Shown in pieces: positions 52,286-52,913 of a stretch of DNA of 52,913 nucleotides. The notes under the pieces are model-generated. The model saw only the letters and a list, made by a program, of their open reading frames with translations. It was not told the origin of the DNA and did no database searches. Position 1 is the first letter of the stretch. The number at the start of each line of letters is the position of its first letter. Source of the stretch: Saccharothrix sp. NRRL B-16314 (lineage in GTDB: Bacteria > Actinomycetota > Actinomycetes > Mycobacteriales > Pseudonocardiaceae); the NCBI RefSeq assembly GCF_000716595.1, contig NZ_JNXC01000052.1:1-52913 (forward strand), read 5' to 3'. The position numbers and the translations under genes were made by a program.

Positions 52286-52913
52286 ATGACTCGGGTGTCG
52301 CGGCGCCTGTGGGCGTCGCTCGATGCCGTTGCGCGCCTGATAGGCGGCCTGGCGACGGCGTTGCTCGCAATGGCCGTGCTCGTCTGGATCGGCGTGGTCG
52401 TGCTGCTCAGCTGCGTTCGTGTCGGCATTGTCCTGGTGCCCTCCGCTCTGAGTGTGCTGCGGGCAGTCGCGAACCGGGAACGGGCCCGGCTCGATGTTCT
52501 CGGCCCCGGCCTCGTGCCGCACCGGGCCCGGGCCGCGCTGCGCGACGTGACGGTGCGACGTGAGCTGGCATGGCTGTTGCTGCACGCCACAGCCGGCTTC
52601 GCCGCCGGGTTCATCGGGCTCTCGTTGCCGGCCGTGATGCTGCAAAACACGACGTACCCGTTCTGGTACCACTTGCTGCCGCCCGAGGACAACTCCCCCA
52701 GCTTCCTCTTCTGGACCATCACGGGTCCCTTGACCGTCGGCGCCACCGGCGTGCTCTGCGGCGCCTTCCTCGTCGCGCTCGGGCCTGCGCTCGTCCGGGT
52801 ACAGGAGTGGCCGGGCCGCCACCTGCTGGCGCCTCCCCCGGGCACCGACCTCTCGCTGCGGATCACCGAGCTGACCGTCACCCGTGCCGCCGCTCTCGAT
52901 GCGCACGCCGCCG
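52286..52913 (+). CDS. Sensor histidine kinase, N-terminal part (cut by the window end)
   Basis: ATG 52286 with GGGAGG upstream; 209 codons are visible and the frame is open to the edge. The N-terminus is a membrane sensor with hydrophobic segments at about residues 18-50 (GGLATALLAMAVLVWIGVVV), 95-115 (HATAGFAAGFIGLSLPAVML) and 140-165 (TITGPLTVGATGVLCGAFLV). The last visible residues (LRITELTVTRAAALDAHAA) match the stretch just before the phospho-acceptor (ERDLHDG) helix of NarL-type actinomycete kinases. It would phosphorylate a LuxR/NarL-type response regulator encoded beyond the window. Confidence 0.75.
   Translation, partial: MTRVSRRLWASLDAVARLIGGLATALLAMAVLVWIGVVVLLSCVRVGIVLVPSALSVLRAVANRERARLDVLGPGLVPHRARAALRDVTVRRELAWLLLHATAGFAAGFIGLSLPAVMLQNTTYPFWYHLLPPEDNSPSFLFWTITGPLTVGATGVLCGAFLVALGPALVRVQEWPGRHLLAPPPGTDLSLRITELTVTRAAALDAHAA

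Noticed and set aside
51769..52881. A 370-residue minus-strand frame at the right edge.
   Set aside because: It is antisense to the sensor kinase, whose membrane segments and start site are clear.
1..52913. tRNA, rRNA and CRISPR elements.
   Set aside because: I looked for clover-leaf-like segments with GTTC loops and for regularly spaced repeats and saw none; a dedicated scan could still find something that I missed.

Overview
The window is GC-rich actinomycete DNA. GTG, TTG and ATG starts are mixed, and it carries Tat-type secreted enzymes, DUF6228 and DUF3040 proteins, a YbaB/WXG/type VII polymorphic-toxin locus, and ISL3, IS3-like and IS256 remnants. The gene set resembles a Pseudonocardiaceae/Saccharothrix-type filamentous actinomycete, but no species-level call can be made from the sequence alone. 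It looks like an accessory region: a defence operon and a toxin locus flanked by decayed mobile elements and toxin/immunity leftovers.

Left edge (1-4260): the tail of an FG-GAP-like protein with a perfect hairpin, a Tat-type SGNH hydrolase, an ISL3 transposase remnant, a recombinase-like scrap, a DUF6228 gene, a frameshifted Rhs-type toxin, a small hypothetical gene and a broken hypothetical gene.

Core (4723-18154): six co-oriented genes, the first five joined by 4-bp stop/start overlaps. They are a NERD nuclease-SF1 helicase, a DrmA-like SF2 helicase, a DrmB-like DUF1998 protein, a 1051-residue fusion, an AIPR protein, and (after a 146-bp gap, with its own strong ribosome binding site) a 5-methylcytosine methyltransferase. 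DrmA, DrmB and the methyltransferase are hallmarks of DISARM phage defence. The AIPR gene and the C-terminal part of the fusion resemble components of Z1/GHKL/AIPR defence clusters. The fusion is the most striking item: a helicase-like domain without Walker motifs, then a nearly complete primary-type sigma-70 factor (regions 1.2 to 4.2), then a degenerate GHKL-type ATPase. The methyltransferase has a C-terminal Nth/MutY-like [4Fe-4S] tail that seems to lack the catalytic aspartate. This may be a previously undescribed DISARM variant that uses a sigma factor.

Toxin locus (18566-27138): a YbaB/EbfC protein, a WXG-like protein, and a 1450-residue polymorphic toxin with a proline/glycine-rich linker, an ADP-ribosyltransferase domain, a His/Cys peptidase-like domain and a C-terminal deaminase. 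A SUKH-type immunity gene and a large type VII-associated protein follow, with coupled starts.

Right half (27139-52913): IS chimeras, a secreted GH71/99-like hydrolase with a discoidin-like domain, a CoxS-like pseudogene, a PadR/membrane-protein operon, a secreted NucA/NucB-type nuclease with a possible immunity gene, and an intact IS with 29-bp inverted repeats that truncates a TIR-domain gene. Beyond these are a TRIC-family channel, two serine hydrolases, two regulator/oxidoreductase pairs (TetR and AraC), a frameshifted GNAT gene and the start of a sensor histidine kinase.
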